64,000 nucleotides of DNA, taken from positions 124,001-188,000 of the forward strand of contig NZ_CAAJGL010000101.1 of assembly GCF_900996225.1 (NCBI RefSeq). The letters run 5' to 3'. The stretch comes from Paraburkholderia sp. BCC1884 (GTDB lineage Bacteria > Pseudomonadota > Gammaproteobacteria > Burkholderiales > Burkholderiaceae). The notes below the pieces were generated by a model. It saw only the letters and a program-made list of their open reading frames with translations. It was not told the DNA's origin and did no database searches. Positions 16,543 to 25,994 of this stretch are shown here, in pieces (the first letter of the stretch is position 1; each line of letters begins with the position of its first letter). The translations under genes and the position numbers were made by a program.

Positions 16543-17763
16543 ATGAGCACGACTGAGTTCAACTTCACGAAGAGCAACGCTGGAGCGCGGGTCGCCGACT
16601 TCATTGCCTTCGTCAGCGATCGCAAGACCGAGCAGGTGCTCCGCAGCTTCGTGCTCGATCAGGCGATGCCGCATACGCACATCGCGCTCGGCGGCGTCGA
16701 CGACGCGATTGCCTATCTGTCGAAGATCGAGCGTTCGCCGCAATTCCTGCTGGTCGACCTGCACGATTCGGCGATGCCGTTGTCCGACCTCGGCCGGCTG
16801 GCCGAAGTGTGCGAGCCCTCGGTTCAGGTGGTAGCGCTGGGTGAGCGCAATGACGTTGGCCTGTTCCGCAGTCTGCTGAAAATCGGCATCCGCGACTATC
16901 TGGTCAAGCCGCTCACGGTGGAGTTGCTCAAACGCACCGTGAACGTCGCCGAGGGCAAGGTCAGTCCCGTGATGCTGGCCCGCGCCGGCAAGACCATCGC
17001 CTTCGCCGGAACGCGTGGCGGGGTCGGCACGACCACCATCGCGCTCAATCTGGCGCGTCACCTTGCCGAGGAAACCCATCGGCGCGTGGCTTACGTCGAT
17101 CTGAACCTGTATGGCGGGGCGGCGAACAGCATGCTCGGCATTCAGAGCAACAACGGTTTGAGCGACGTGCTGCAGAACGTGCACCGTCTGGATCCGCAGT
17201 ACGTGGAACGTACGCTCGTGGCCAAAGGCTCGCGGCTCTTCATGCTGTCCGCCGAGCTCGACTATGGCAGCGCCGCGCCCTTCAAGGAGGGCGCGCTCGG
17301 GCGCGTGCTCGAACTGCTGTGCGACAGCTTTCACTATGTGATTCTCGACGTCGGCAACGTGACGGGTCCGCTTGCGAACGACGCGTTCGATTTCGCTTCG
17401 CGCGTCTATCTGGTCGCGGACCGCTCGGTCCACTCGACGCGCGAGACGATCCGTCTGCTGCGCTTCATCGAGGACCGTGACAACAATCCGCCCACCTCGC
17501 TGCTGCTGAACAATCCCAATGCGGCCAGCGCCGGCAAGGTTCAGCTCGCCGACTTTACGTCGGCGGTTTCCCGCGCCGCGCTGTACGAGATTCCGTTCGA
17601 GGTGAAGGCGATCGCGATCGCCGAAAACCTCGGTGAAGCGCCGCGTGAAAAAGCGCCGAACGGTTTCAATCAGAACATCACGCGAATCGGGCATGACCTG
17701 ACCGGTCAACACGCGACGGCCGAACGCACGTTGTTCCAGAAGCTCCGGCTCAGGAGAGGCTGA
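16543..17763 (+). CDS. cpaE: Tad pilus localisation ATPase-like protein CpaE/TadZ
   Basis: A 406-residue protein with an N-terminal receiver-like domain (about 20-135; D72/D75 in VDLHD and K122 in YLVKP are where response-regulator residues would lie) and a MinD/ParA-like domain. The deviant Walker A is GTRGGVGTTT at 156-165, with Arg in place of the signature Lys. CpaE/TadZ localises the Tad machine, usually at a pole. The stop overlaps the cpaF start (TGATG), indicating translational coupling. Whether this variant P-loop hydrolyses ATP is uncertain. Confidence 0.92.
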   Translation: MSTTEFNFTKSNAGARVADFIAFVSDRKTEQVLRSFVLDQAMPHTHIALGGVDDAIAYLSKIERSPQFLLVDLHDSAMPLSDLGRLAEVCEPSVQVVALGERNDVGLFRSLLKIGIRDYLVKPLTVELLKRTVNVAEGKVSPVMLARAGKTIAFAGTRGGVGTTTIALNLARHLAEETHRRVAYVDLNLYGGAANSMLGIQSNNGLSDVLQNVHRLDPQYVERTLVAKGSRLFMLSAELDYGSAAPFKEGALGRVLELLCDSFHYVILDVGNVTGPLANDAFDFASRVYLVADRSVHSTRETIRLLRFIEDRDNNPPTSLLLNNPNAASAGKVQLADFTSAVSRAALYEIPFEVKAIAIAENLGEAPREKAPNGFNQNITRIGHDLTGQHATAERTLFQKLRLRRG

Positions 17764-19157
17764 TGTTCGGGCAAAAACAGATCCGTACGGCCGAGTCGGT
17801 GGACGACGCCGCCGTCGAGGCCACCGTCGCGTCGCCTGAAGCGCTTGCGGCCGTGGCCAGCGCGCCCCGCGTCACGACGCCGGAGGGCAACGAGACGCTG
17901 GTCCGCTCGGATCTGTTCAGGACGATCCGAACCGGCGTGTTCGGTCTGATGAACGCGTCGGCAGTGGTGGGCCGCACGCGTGAGCAGATGAAGCCCGGCA
18001 TCGAACAGCTCGTGCTGGAAATTGCCGAGCGCGAGCATCTGAATATCACGATCGCCGAGCAAGGACAGATTGTCGGTGAGCTGTTGAACGACATGTTCGG
18101 GCTGGGGCCGATCGAGCCGCTGCTCGCCGACGAGACCATAACCGACGTGCTGGTCAACGGTCCGGATCAGGTCTATGTCGAACGACATGGCCGGCTCGAA
18201 CTCACGCCCTACAAGTTCCGCGACAACACGCACGTGATCAACGTGGCGCAGCGGATTGCGGCGGGAGTCGGGCGGCGCGTCGACGAAAGCAGTCCGATGG
18301 TCGATGCGCGTCTCGCCGATGGCAGCCGGGTCAACGTCGTGTTGCCGCCGCTGGCGATTCACGGTGCGACCATCTCGATCCGGAAGTTTTCGAAGCGCAA
18401 TATCACGCTGCACCGCATGGCCCAGCAGGGCAACATGTCGCAGCAAATGGCCAACCTGCTCAAGCTGGCGAGCACCTGCCGTCTGAACATCATCGTGTCG
18501 GGCGGCACGGGCTCCGGCAAGACGACGCTGCTCAACGCCCTGTCCCATTTCATCGGACTCGGCGAGCGTACCATCACGATCGAGGATGCGGCCGAACTGC
18601 AACTCGTGCAGCCTCACGTCGTGAGTCTGGAAACGCGGCCCGAAAATGCCGAAGGGCTGGGCGGGGTCGCCCAGCGCGATCTGGTGCGCAACGCGCTGCG
18701 GATGCGGCCGGATCGCATCATCCTTGGCGAAACGCGCGGCCCGGAAGCCTTCGACGTATTGCAGGCGATGAACACGGGCCACGACGGCTCGATGACCACG
18801 ATCCACGCCAACACGCCACGCGACGGCATCACCCGGCTCGAAAGCATGGTCATGATGGCGAACGGCAATCTGCCGTTGCTGTCGATTCGCCGGCAGATCG
18901 CGAGCGCGGTACACCTGATCGTGCAGATCGAGCGCATGCGTGACGGGATGCGTCGCGTCACGCGGATCACCGAGCTCGTCGGCATGGAAGGCGACGTCAT
19001 CATCACCCAGGATCTGTTCACGTTCCGCTACGACGCCAGTGCGTATAGCGAAGAGGTCAAGGGCGTGTACGAGTCCGCGCTGGTGCGGCCGGCCTTCTCG
19101 GCGCGCGCGGCCTATTACGGGCTCGAAGAAGCCTTGCTGGAGGCGATGCGGCCATGA
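17763..19157 (+). CDS. cpaF: Tad pilus assembly ATPase CpaF/TadA
   Basis: A 464-residue secretion ATPase that powers Flp pilus extension, and probably retraction, from the cytoplasmic face. Walker A GGTGSGKTT is at 247-255. The Asp box, the Walker B region RPDRIILGETRGPEAFD and the His box HDGSMTTIHANTPRDG follow, as in all TadA proteins. The N-terminal 65 residues are variable. The start overlaps the cpaE stop and the end overlaps tadB by four bases (ATGA), so these genes are translated as a coupled set. Confidence 0.97.
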   Translation: MFGQKQIRTAESVDDAAVEATVASPEALAAVASAPRVTTPEGNETLVRSDLFRTIRTGVFGLMNASAVVGRTREQMKPGIEQLVLEIAEREHLNITIAEQGQIVGELLNDMFGLGPIEPLLADETITDVLVNGPDQVYVERHGRLELTPYKFRDNTHVINVAQRIAAGVGRRVDESSPMVDARLADGSRVNVVLPPLAIHGATISIRKFSKRNITLHRMAQQGNMSQQMANLLKLASTCRLNIIVSGGTGSGKTTLLNALSHFIGLGERTITIEDAAELQLVQPHVVSLETRPENAEGLGGVAQRDLVRNALRMRPDRIILGETRGPEAFDVLQAMNTGHDGSMTTIHANTPRDGITRLESMVMMANGNLPLLSIRRQIASAVHLIVQIERMRDGMRRVTRITELVGMEGDVIITQDLFTFRYDASAYSEEVKGVYESALVRPAFSARAAYYGLEEALLEAMRP

Positions 19158-20128
19158 GCCAGGTCGACCTCGTAACCGTGTGCGTTTTTCTGATCGTGCT
19201 GATGCTCGGCGTGATGTGGCTGGTCGTTCAGGACATGCGAAAAAATCAGCCTCATGCGCGGATCAAGACCCGCATGGAAGCGACCTTCTTCGCGCACGTG
19301 GGCCGCAACAAGGACGCCAGGGCACTCGAGGCACACCTCTTCACGGCCAGCAAGAAGGACAATATTTTCAGTCGCTGGTATGGCCCGAAGGCGGCGCGCC
19401 TGCGTACGGTCGCGGGCAAGAACGGCATTCGCTCGGTGATCGCGGCGGGCGTAGCGGGTGAACTGGTGGCGCTGGTCATGACGAACGTCATGCCGCTGCC
19501 CAGCTTTGCCAAGCCCCTGCTGATTGGCGTGCTGCCTACGTTTGCGGCAATGCGCACCTATGGCTTTCTGGTGCAGCGCTTTCGCCGGCGGTTTCTCGAC
19601 GGCTTTCCCGATGTGATCGACCTGATCGTGCGCGCGGTGCGCGCGGGTGTCCCGGTGACGCAGGTGATCGGCACCGTGTCGAGCGAATGCGTCGAGCCGA
19701 TCCGCAACGAATTCAAGCTGATGAGCGATTCGCTCCAGGTCGGTCTCGATCTCGAAGAAGTGCTGGCGGTCGCCGTCAAACGCATCGAAATCGCGGACTT
19801 CTCGTTTTTTTGCGTGTGCTTGCTGCTGCAACGTGAAACCGGCGGTCAACTCGGCGAGACGCTCGAGGGCCTGGCGACGATCGTGCGTACCCGGCGCGAG
19901 ATCCGTCAGAAGACCAAGGCGCTGACCGGTGAGGCCCGCATCACGACCAAGATCATGGCGTCGATTCCGGTGGTCATCATGCTTTCCATGTATGTCCTGA
20001 ATCGCAATTACCTGTTCATCCTGTTCAACACGCATTCCGGACAGAAGCTTCTGACGTTCGGTGTGATCTCCATGGTCTTCGGTCTGATCGTGATCGGCAA
20101 GATGTCCAAACTGGATACGTCGCGATGA
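19154..20128 (+). CDS. tadB: Tad inner-membrane platform protein TadB
   Basis: A 324-residue T2SF-domain protein, one of the two inner-membrane platform proteins of the Tad machine. A membrane segment lies at residues 5-27, a pair around 95-130, and further segments near 270-320. The cytoplasmic GspF-like domain contains FPDVIDLIVRAVRAGVP and LLLQRETGGQLGETLEGLA, which are characteristic. It is joined to cpaF and tadC by 4-nt ATGA overlaps. Confidence 0.94.
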   Translation: MSQVDLVTVCVFLIVLMLGVMWLVVQDMRKNQPHARIKTRMEATFFAHVGRNKDARALEAHLFTASKKDNIFSRWYGPKAARLRTVAGKNGIRSVIAAGVAGELVALVMTNVMPLPSFAKPLLIGVLPTFAAMRTYGFLVQRFRRRFLDGFPDVIDLIVRAVRAGVPVTQVIGTVSSECVEPIRNEFKLMSDSLQVGLDLEEVLAVAVKRIEIADFSFFCVCLLLQRETGGQLGETLEGLATIVRTRREIRQKTKALTGEARITTKIMASIPVVIMLSMYVLNRNYLFILFNTHSGQKLLTFGVISMVFGLIVIGKMSKLDTSR

Positions 20129-21087
20129 GTCCGGCTAACGTCCAAACCCTGATCAACCTGCTGATGCTGCTGGCGCTGTTCGCCGCGCTCGCGATCTGGT
20201 GGGCCACCAAACACGGCGGAATCCGCGGACGGATCGGCGAGCGCGCCCGGCAGGCCGCGCAGACCCAGCGTACGAACGGCATGACCGTGGAGGAAGTGGA
20301 GGAGGGCAACGGCTTGCGCGTGCGCGTGGTGCGGCGCCTCGCGACCATTGGCGATCGGCTGCCGCTGTTCGATGCGAAATACCGTCTGAAGCTGCAGAAG
20401 GAAATGCTGCAGAGCGGCTACCGTGGCCGCAACGCCGTATCGATCCTGCTCGCCATCAAATTCGCGGTCGGCCTGGTTTGTGCCGCGTTGACCGTGATGC
20501 TGGGCTCGCACATTCCGGTCATCGGCGCGTACCCCGCCTTCCGTGGCCTGATGATGGTCTTCGTGTTCATCGTCGGGATGATCGTTCCGGAGACGCTGAT
20601 TTCGCTGCGTGCCTCGCGACGCCGCAAGGCCATGGCGGCTTGCCTGCCGGACGCGCTCGATCTGCTCGTGATCTGCACCAACGCCGGCAACAGCCTCGGC
20701 GTGAGTATCCGGCGCGTGGCCGACGAACTCGCCGCCATTTGCCCACCGCTGGCGAGCGAATTCGCGCTGACGGCCGACGAACTGAAACTGTCGGGCGACA
20801 GCTCACGCGCGCTGTATGGCCTGGCCGAGCGCATCAACCTGCCGTCGATCAGCGCGCTGATTGCGACGCTGACCCAGTCGATGCGTTACGGCACGCCTAT
20901 CACGCAGGCACTTCGTACGCTGTCGCGCACGGAACGTCTCGCTCACATCGTGTCGCTCGAAGAGAAGGCCGCCAAGCTTGCTCCGAAGATGGTCGTGCCG
21001 ATGATGCTGTTCATTCTTCCCGCTGTCGTCGCGATCGCGGCCGGCCCGGCCGTTATTCAATTGATGGACGCCATTTCGAAACAATGA
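20125..21087 (+). CDS. tadC: Tad inner-membrane platform protein TadC
   Basis: A 320-residue T2SF-domain protein, the partner of TadB in the inner-membrane platform. The T2SF domain shows LPDALDLLVICTNAGNSLG and MRYGTPITQALRTLSRTERL, followed by EEKAAKLAPKMVVPMMLFILP, where the typical KMxxP motif begins the last membrane region. An N-terminal membrane helix is at 10-28 and others lie near 110-155. It overlaps tadB and tadD by four bases each. Confidence 0.94.
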   Translation: MSPANVQTLINLLMLLALFAALAIWWATKHGGIRGRIGERARQAAQTQRTNGMTVEEVEEGNGLRVRVVRRLATIGDRLPLFDAKYRLKLQKEMLQSGYRGRNAVSILLAIKFAVGLVCAALTVMLGSHIPVIGAYPAFRGLMMVFVFIVGMIVPETLISLRASRRRKAMAACLPDALDLLVICTNAGNSLGVSIRRVADELAAICPPLASEFALTADELKLSGDSSRALYGLAERINLPSISALIATLTQSMRYGTPITQALRTLSRTERLAHIVSLEEKAAKLAPKMVVPMMLFILPAVVAIAAGPAVIQLMDAISKQ

Positions 21088-21983
21088 AAAACGCTCATTT
21101 CACCTTCGCCCGACGCACGCTCCCGACGCGCGGAGCCCGGCTCCTGCGCGCTGGTCTGCTAGTGTGCGGCGCATCGCTGCTGGCGGCGACCGCAGCCTGT
21201 ACCACGACGATGCAACAGGTTTCCGATACGCGGCCCGTGATGCGCAACTCGACGCCCAGCAGTATGAGCGAGCTTCACATCGCGGATACCGCGCTCGATT
21301 CGGGCAACCTCGAACTCGCGACGACGCTCTACGAGAAGATCGTCAAAGCCGACCCGCGTTCGGTGGACGGCCTGACCGGACTCGGCAACACGCTCTATGC
21401 AGTGGGCGACTTCACGCGCGCGGGGGTGTACTACGAACACGCGGCCCAAATCGATCAGGCTGCGCCGGCGCCGCTAATCGGCATTGCACGGGTGGCGATT
21501 CATCAGCGCCGTTTCGACGACGCCATTGCCACCTATCACCGCGTGCTTGTGGTGACGCCCAACGATCCCATCGCGCTGGCGGGGCTAGGTGCCGCGCTCG
21601 ACCTCAAGGGCGATCATCAGGGCGCGCAGGCCGCGCTGCGGGACGCACTCACCAAAAATCCGGGCGATCCGATGTTGAGCGTCAATCTGGGTTTATCGCT
21701 GGTCTTGAGCGGCAATCCGCGTGAAGGCGCGAACGTGCTGCTCGACGTGACGCGTTACCCGGCTGCGCCGCCGCAAGCCCGCCAGGATCTCGCGCTGGCC
21801 TACGGCATGCTCGGCAACAACGAAGCTGCCGCAGAAATTCTGGGTAGGGACTTGCCCAAAGCGTCGGTGCAGGACAACCTGCGCTTCTACGAGATCCAGC
21901 GCGAGCGTCTTGCACCCCCGCGCGCGGCGCCGAAAATTGCGGCCGTACCGAGCGTACCGGTTCAGGCCGCGAGTCTGCGATGA
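21084..21983 (+). CDS. tadD: TPR lipoprotein TadD
   Basis: A 299-residue protein with an N-terminal signal ending LLAATAAC. This is probably a lipoprotein signal, although the lipobox is not ideal. At least four TPR-like repeats run from about residue 70 to 235 (for example ATTLYEKIVKADPRSVDGL and AQAALRDALTKNPGDPML). TadD is thought to be a pilotin-like assembly factor of the Tad system. The ATG at 21084 overlaps the tadC stop; the frame is also open upstream through tadC, but that part is a shadow. The C terminus is Pro/Ala-rich. Confidence 0.9.
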   Translation: MKNAHFTFARRTLPTRGARLLRAGLLVCGASLLAATAACTTTMQQVSDTRPVMRNSTPSSMSELHIADTALDSGNLELATTLYEKIVKADPRSVDGLTGLGNTLYAVGDFTRAGVYYEHAAQIDQAAPAPLIGIARVAIHQRRFDDAIATYHRVLVVTPNDPIALAGLGAALDLKGDHQGAQAALRDALTKNPGDPMLSVNLGLSLVLSGNPREGANVLLDVTRYPAAPPQARQDLALAYGMLGNNEAAAEILGRDLPKASVQDNLRFYEIQRERLAPPRAAPKIAAVPSVPVQAASLR

Positions 21984-22474
21984 AGGCAGCGGTGCAGGCC
22001 TGGCGGCGTCGGCTGATCGAAGCGCTTGCTGATGACAGCGGGCTGTCGTCGATCGAGTTCGTGTTCCTGTCGCCGGTGGTTTTCTTCCTCGTGCTGGGCA
22101 CGGTAGAACTCGCGCTCGACATGATCGTGGACGCTTCGGTACAGATCGCTGCGCAGTCCGCATCCCGGGTTGGCTTGACCACGACGAATCCCGCCACCGG
22201 CACGCGTGCCACCGAGGCACAAGGCATCGTCATGAACGCGCTCAGCGGCTGGCAGAAAATCGGCGCAACGGTTTCGATCAACACGCTCAACTACGGCACT
22301 TACAGCAATATCGGCTCGTCGACCTACCAGTCGAACATGGGTGCCTTCGGCGATGTCGTGTCCTACCAGATCACCGTTTCGTTGCCGACCGGATTCACCG
22401 GCTTGCCCAAATATTTCGGCGTGCCGTTGCCACTGGTTTTTCAACGCAATTACCTCGTGCAGAACGAAAAATGA
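21980..22474 (+). CDS. tadE: Tad pseudopilin-like protein TadE
   Basis: A 164-residue protein of the TadE family. SSIEFVFLSPVVFFLVLGTV at about residues 17-36 is the conserved Glu-containing TadE hydrophobic segment, followed by an extracytoplasmic domain. TadE and TadF are processed by TadV and may form a small pilus-like base. The start overlaps the tadD stop by four bases and the end overlaps tadF in the same way. Confidence 0.88.
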   Translation: MKAAVQAWRRRLIEALADDSGLSSIEFVFLSPVVFFLVLGTVELALDMIVDASVQIAAQSASRVGLTTTNPATGTRATEAQGIVMNALSGWQKIGATVSINTLNYGTYSNIGSSTYQSNMGAFGDVVSYQITVSLPTGFTGLPKYFGVPLPLVFQRNYLVQNEK

Positions 22475-23151
22475 CCAGCACGCCACAGACATTGCCGTCG
22501 ACCACGCGCCGCAGCCTTCGACGGAGGCTGCGTTCACTTCTGCGGTCGGATCGCGGCAGCGTGACCGTCGAGTTTGTGATTATCGTCCCGCTGATGCTGC
22601 TGGCAATGCTCGGCTTCAGCGAAATCTACATGTATATGCGGGCCGTGAGTCTGATCGAGCATACGGCGTTCACGCTGGCTGACTCGATTGGACAGATGTC
22701 GTCGGTCATCAACGAAACGACCACCGGCGATTCGAACAGTCTGGGTTCGATCTGGAGCGCCGCCACGCTCATCGCCGCGCCGAACACGTTGCAGGCAAAA
22801 GGTGGCGTGATCATCACGTCGATCTGCGATCAGACCGTCGGCTGCGATCCGACCAACCCGCCGAATCCGCCCTCGATGGCCGCGGGCGCGCCGCAGCAGT
22901 ACTGGCAGCAAAGCGCGCCGTGGAACCTGTCGGGCATGAAGTCGAAGGAAACCGGCAGCAGTCTCCTGCCGGCCACGTGGCCGTTTCGCAATGGCGATTC
23001 GGCCGTCGTGGTCGAGGTGTTCTATTCCTACACGCCCTTCTCGATGACGATGCCGTTCTGGACCAATGCACCCGGCACCCAGACTATTTACGAGCGCGTC
23101 TATGTCCGCCCGCGTTCGGGCAGGCCGCTCGCGTTGGTGGCGGCGTCATGA
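22471..23151 (+). CDS. tadF: Tad pseudopilin-like protein TadF (TadE family)
   Basis: A 226-residue TadE-like protein. GSVTVEFVIIVPLMLLAMLG at about residues 29-48 gives the Gly, the Glu and the hydrophobic helix expected of a processed pseudopilin. The extracytoplasmic part includes two cysteines in ICDQTVGC, which could form a disulphide. It is longer than TadE. It is coupled to both neighbours by ATGA overlaps. Confidence 0.86.
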   Translation: MTSTPQTLPSTTRRSLRRRLRSLLRSDRGSVTVEFVIIVPLMLLAMLGFSEIYMYMRAVSLIEHTAFTLADSIGQMSSVINETTTGDSNSLGSIWSAATLIAAPNTLQAKGGVIITSICDQTVGCDPTNPPNPPSMAAGAPQQYWQQSAPWNLSGMKSKETGSSLLPATWPFRNGDSAVVVEVFYSYTPFSMTMPFWTNAPGTQTIYERVYVRPRSGRPLALVAAS

Positions 23152-24989
23152 TGCGCGACCCTGGCACGGCACGCACCATGGCTTCGTCGACAGCTCGTCA
23201 AATTCCGTCGCAGCCGCGCTCGCTCTCGACGTTGCTCAAAGGCGATGAAGGCGCCATTACCGTGATGTTCGCGTTGTGCGCGACCCTGATGATCGGCTCC
23301 ATGTGTACGGCCATCGACACGATTCACTATGAGATGACGCAAACGCGCGTTCAGATGGCGCTCGACGTGGCGACCCTGTCCTCCGGTGTCGACCTGCTGC
23401 ACTACAACACGACCACCGGAACCAGCCTGACCCAATGGCAGGCCGACGCGCGCGCTTATTACAACGCGAACATGCCGTCCGGCTATATGGACTTTTCGAT
23501 GCCTGACGCGCAGTTCTCGGCGACCGTCAGCGGGACGCCTTCCGCCGGTCAGACGATCAAGCTTTCGGCGACGGGGTCCGCGCCGCTGCTGGCGCCGATC
23601 ATCTTCGGGACGGGCACGGCGAACAATGGCTCAGGTTCCGGGTCAGGTTCGAATTCGCAATCGCCCGACACGGTGACGATTGCTGCCAGCAATACCGCCT
23701 TGCGGCTGCCGCAGAGTTTGCTGGAACTGGTGCTGGTGCTGGACAACACCACCTCGATGGCGGATTACGCGAGTAGCGACAAGACGCAGGGCACCAAGAT
23801 TCAGGGGGTGCGAGCAGCGGCCAGCAATCTGGTGACCAACATTCTCGGCGTGCAAAACAACAATTCCTACGTGGGGCTGGTGCCGTTCACGACGATGGTG
23901 AACGTCGGCGGATCGCTGCTGCCGAGCGGCAGCTGGATGACGCCCAACTTTACGTACAACTCGAACAATGTCTGGATGACGGCCCATTCGGGTGTCACCG
24001 GTTCAGGTTGGGGCGGATGCGCCGTCGAGCCGCGCGACGCGGGGTCCAACATGTATCCGAAAGCCTATGCACCTAAAGACGTGCCCGGTTTCACGCCGTT
24101 CTTCTACAACGTCCCCAGCGCCGGCTTTACGGTGAAGACATACCCGACCACGAAGACTGGCAGTATCAATTGCAGCGGCGCCCCGAGTGTCAATACAGTC
24201 ACCGGTGTTCCGCTGACTTTGCAGACTAACGGTTCGGCGACGACCTGCAGCGTGGGGACGGGCACGGGCATCACCGCGGCCTGGGCGCAGGCGGCATCGA
24301 CCACCTCCAACCCGAACCCCAGCACGAAAATCTACGATCAGAACGGCAACATTAACGGCACGGGCAGCCCGTGCTCGATTGCGCCGGTGAAATTCCTGAC
24401 CAAAGACGCGAGCTCACTGACGACCGCCATTGGCAACATGCAGGCGGCCGGCTCGACGATCATTCCGACCGGCTTGCTGTGGGGCTGGCGAATGTTGTCG
24501 TCGGACTGGTCAAACAACGTGTCCAACGGCAACGGCTGGGTGTCGTCCGACAGCACCTTGCCGCGTCCCGAGATCACTCAGGGCTTGCAGCGCGTCGCGA
24601 TTGTCCTGACCGACGGCGAAAACGACCCCGGCAGTCCGAACGGGATCATGCCGCCGCCGTCGTTCAATGGTTTGACAGGCGTCGGCAGTAGTGTGATAAA
24701 AGCGCCGACCGTGACGGGCTCGAATGGCAGTCCACTGACCGCAGGCTCGGCGGCATCGGTCACCGACATCAACTCGTTCCAGCTCGGCGTGTGTACCGCC
24801 ATGAAGAACAGCGGCATCACCATTTACGCGATCACATTCGGCAGCGACGCGTCGAGTGCGGTGGCGCAGCAGGCCATGCAGAGTTGCGCGTCGCCGGGGG
24901 ATTACTACCACGCGCCCACCAATGCCACGCTCAACGCGATCTTCGAGGAGATCGCCGGCAACCTCGGCGTGCTGCGACTGACTCAGTGA
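23148..24989 (+). CDS. tadG: TadG-like protein with von Willebrand A-like domain
   Basis: A 613-residue protein that closes the Tad operon. A TadE/G-like N-terminal segment (DEGAITVMFALCATLMIGSM at about 38-57) anchors it. From about residue 190 there is a VWA-like domain: LVLVLDNTTSM gives a MIDAS-type DxTxS, and RVAIVLTDGEND lies in the second half. A large Ser/Gly/Thr/Asn-rich insertion around residues 280-450 carries several cysteines. TadG is envelope-associated and needed for pilus function in some systems. The open frame continues upstream opposite tadF, but ATG 23148 with the ATGA overlap is the logical start. Confidence 0.9.
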   Translation: MMRDPGTARTMASSTARQIPSQPRSLSTLLKGDEGAITVMFALCATLMIGSMCTAIDTIHYEMTQTRVQMALDVATLSSGVDLLHYNTTTGTSLTQWQADARAYYNANMPSGYMDFSMPDAQFSATVSGTPSAGQTIKLSATGSAPLLAPIIFGTGTANNGSGSGSGSNSQSPDTVTIAASNTALRLPQSLLELVLVLDNTTSMADYASSDKTQGTKIQGVRAAASNLVTNILGVQNNNSYVGLVPFTTMVNVGGSLLPSGSWMTPNFTYNSNNVWMTAHSGVTGSGWGGCAVEPRDAGSNMYPKAYAPKDVPGFTPFFYNVPSAGFTVKTYPTTKTGSINCSGAPSVNTVTGVPLTLQTNGSATTCSVGTGTGITAAWAQAASTTSNPNPSTKIYDQNGNINGTGSPCSIAPVKFLTKDASSLTTAIGNMQAAGSTIIPTGLLWGWRMLSSDWSNNVSNGNGWVSSDSTLPRPEITQGLQRVAIVLTDGENDPGSPNGIMPPPSFNGLTGVGSSVIKAPTVTGSNGSPLTAGSAASVTDINSFQLGVCTAMKNSGITIYAITFGSDASSAVAQQAMQSCASPGDYYHAPTNATLNAIFEEIAGNLGVLRLTQ

Positions 24990-25171
24990 ACGCGTAGACC
25001 ACGCTGGTCTGCATCAGGCCGCTGGCATACGCGAGGCTCGATTTGAAAAGAGCAGAGGGTGTTGCCGTACGACTCATACCAGGCCACGCAGTTGAGGCCG
25101 ATCGCTTCGTCGATTCGGCTGAGTTGCGGGTCGACCAGCGGCTGCGCTGACGCGACCGACACATGACTCAA
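24983..25171 (-). CDS. Possible small secreted protein, perhaps with a frameshifted leader
   Basis: A 62-residue open frame from a TTG codon. It reads LSHVSVASAQPLVDPQLS and continues with NCVAWYESYGNTLCSFQIEP. ASAQ resembles the end of a signal peptide. The hydrophobic part upstream (PLCVAAGIL) lies in the same frame, but the only nearby ATG (25215) is in a different frame. That pattern would fit a one-base frameshift inside the leader. The end overlaps the tadG stop by 7 bp. It may be a decayed or unusual small gene, or chance. No family is recognised. Confidence 0.25.
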   Translation of the reverse strand: MSHVSVASAQPLVDPQLSRIDEAIGLNCVAWYESYGNTLCSFQIEPRVCQRPDADQRGLRVH

Positions 25172-25280
25172 AATACCGGCGGCGACGCAGAGCGGCGGGC
25201 GCGCCCAAGGTCATGACGAAGATAGGCGCTGCGCCGCCGTCCGCGTGCCGGTTCGCTCGCCTGCCTTCTATGCAGACCGC

Positions 25281-25994
25281 TCAGAGCAGGCCGAAGATCA
25301 CCCGATATCGCACGCGGCGCGTGTAGTCCTGATAGGCGTTGTCCTTCGACAGCATGCGTTCTTCCCGAACGATGCGACAGAACTGCAGACCGAGATGCAG
25401 GGCGAGCACGGCAAGATTCTGCACGCCGAAGTTGGGCAGCAGAAATCCGATATCGCGGATCGCATAGCCGAGGTACATCGGGTGACGAACAATCCGATAG
25501 GGGCCGCCGACAACCACGCCGCGATTCGCGGGCAAAAGTCCGAACGAGCGCCGCAGCGTGAGCTTGGCCGAGATCTGGATCAGGATGCCGGTGATTTGAA
25601 CGCCGACAGCGACCGTCTCGGGGATGAGATGGACGCCTGGATCCATCCGAAAGGCAATGTAGTAGAACGTTCCGAACATCGCCGTGACGATACTGAGCGG
25701 CGTCCAATCCCGCTCGCGGGCGACACGGCTGGAGATGATCAGGCCAATGTCCAGCATGGCGGTGAAGACGAGGAACAACAGCGTGATCCGCGCGGGGTTC
25801 TTCATGAACTGGCTGAGCGCAGAGATGAGAAATAGCGATAGCGCTGCCAGGCTAAAGAAACGCGCCGCGATCTCGATGCTCAACTGCTTGCGCGTAAGCG
25901 GCGCGCTGGGAACTGTAGGCGTCTTCGACTTTTTGTCATCGAAGCCGATGGAGGGGGTGGGCACGTTCGCCGGTCCCAGGATTTCTGGTGTCAT
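25281..25994 (-). CDS. Isoprenylcysteine carboxyl methyltransferase / PEMT family membrane protein
   Basis: A 237-residue polytopic membrane protein. The C-terminal half contains GGPYRIVRHPMYLGYAI and REERMLSKDNAYQDYTRRV, the SAM- and lipid-binding signatures of the ICMT/phospholipid methyltransferase family. Four or five hydrophobic segments fill residues 45-200. The bacterial members methylate unknown, probably lipid or small-molecule, substrates. The open frame extends 115 residues upstream, but that part lacks pattern and MTPEILGPANV at 25994 is a sensible start. It is divergent from the PAP2 gene, with a 296-bp gap that holds no convincing gene. Confidence 0.82.
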   Translation of the reverse strand: MTPEILGPANVPTPSIGFDDKKSKTPTVPSAPLTRKQLSIEIAARFFSLAALSLFLISALSQFMKNPARITLLFLVFTAMLDIGLIISSRVARERDWTPLSIVTAMFGTFYYIAFRMDPGVHLIPETVAVGVQITGILIQISAKLTLRRSFGLLPANRGVVVGGPYRIVRHPMYLGYAIRDIGFLLPNFGVQNLAVLALHLGLQFCRIVREERMLSKDNAYQDYTRRVRYRVIFGLL

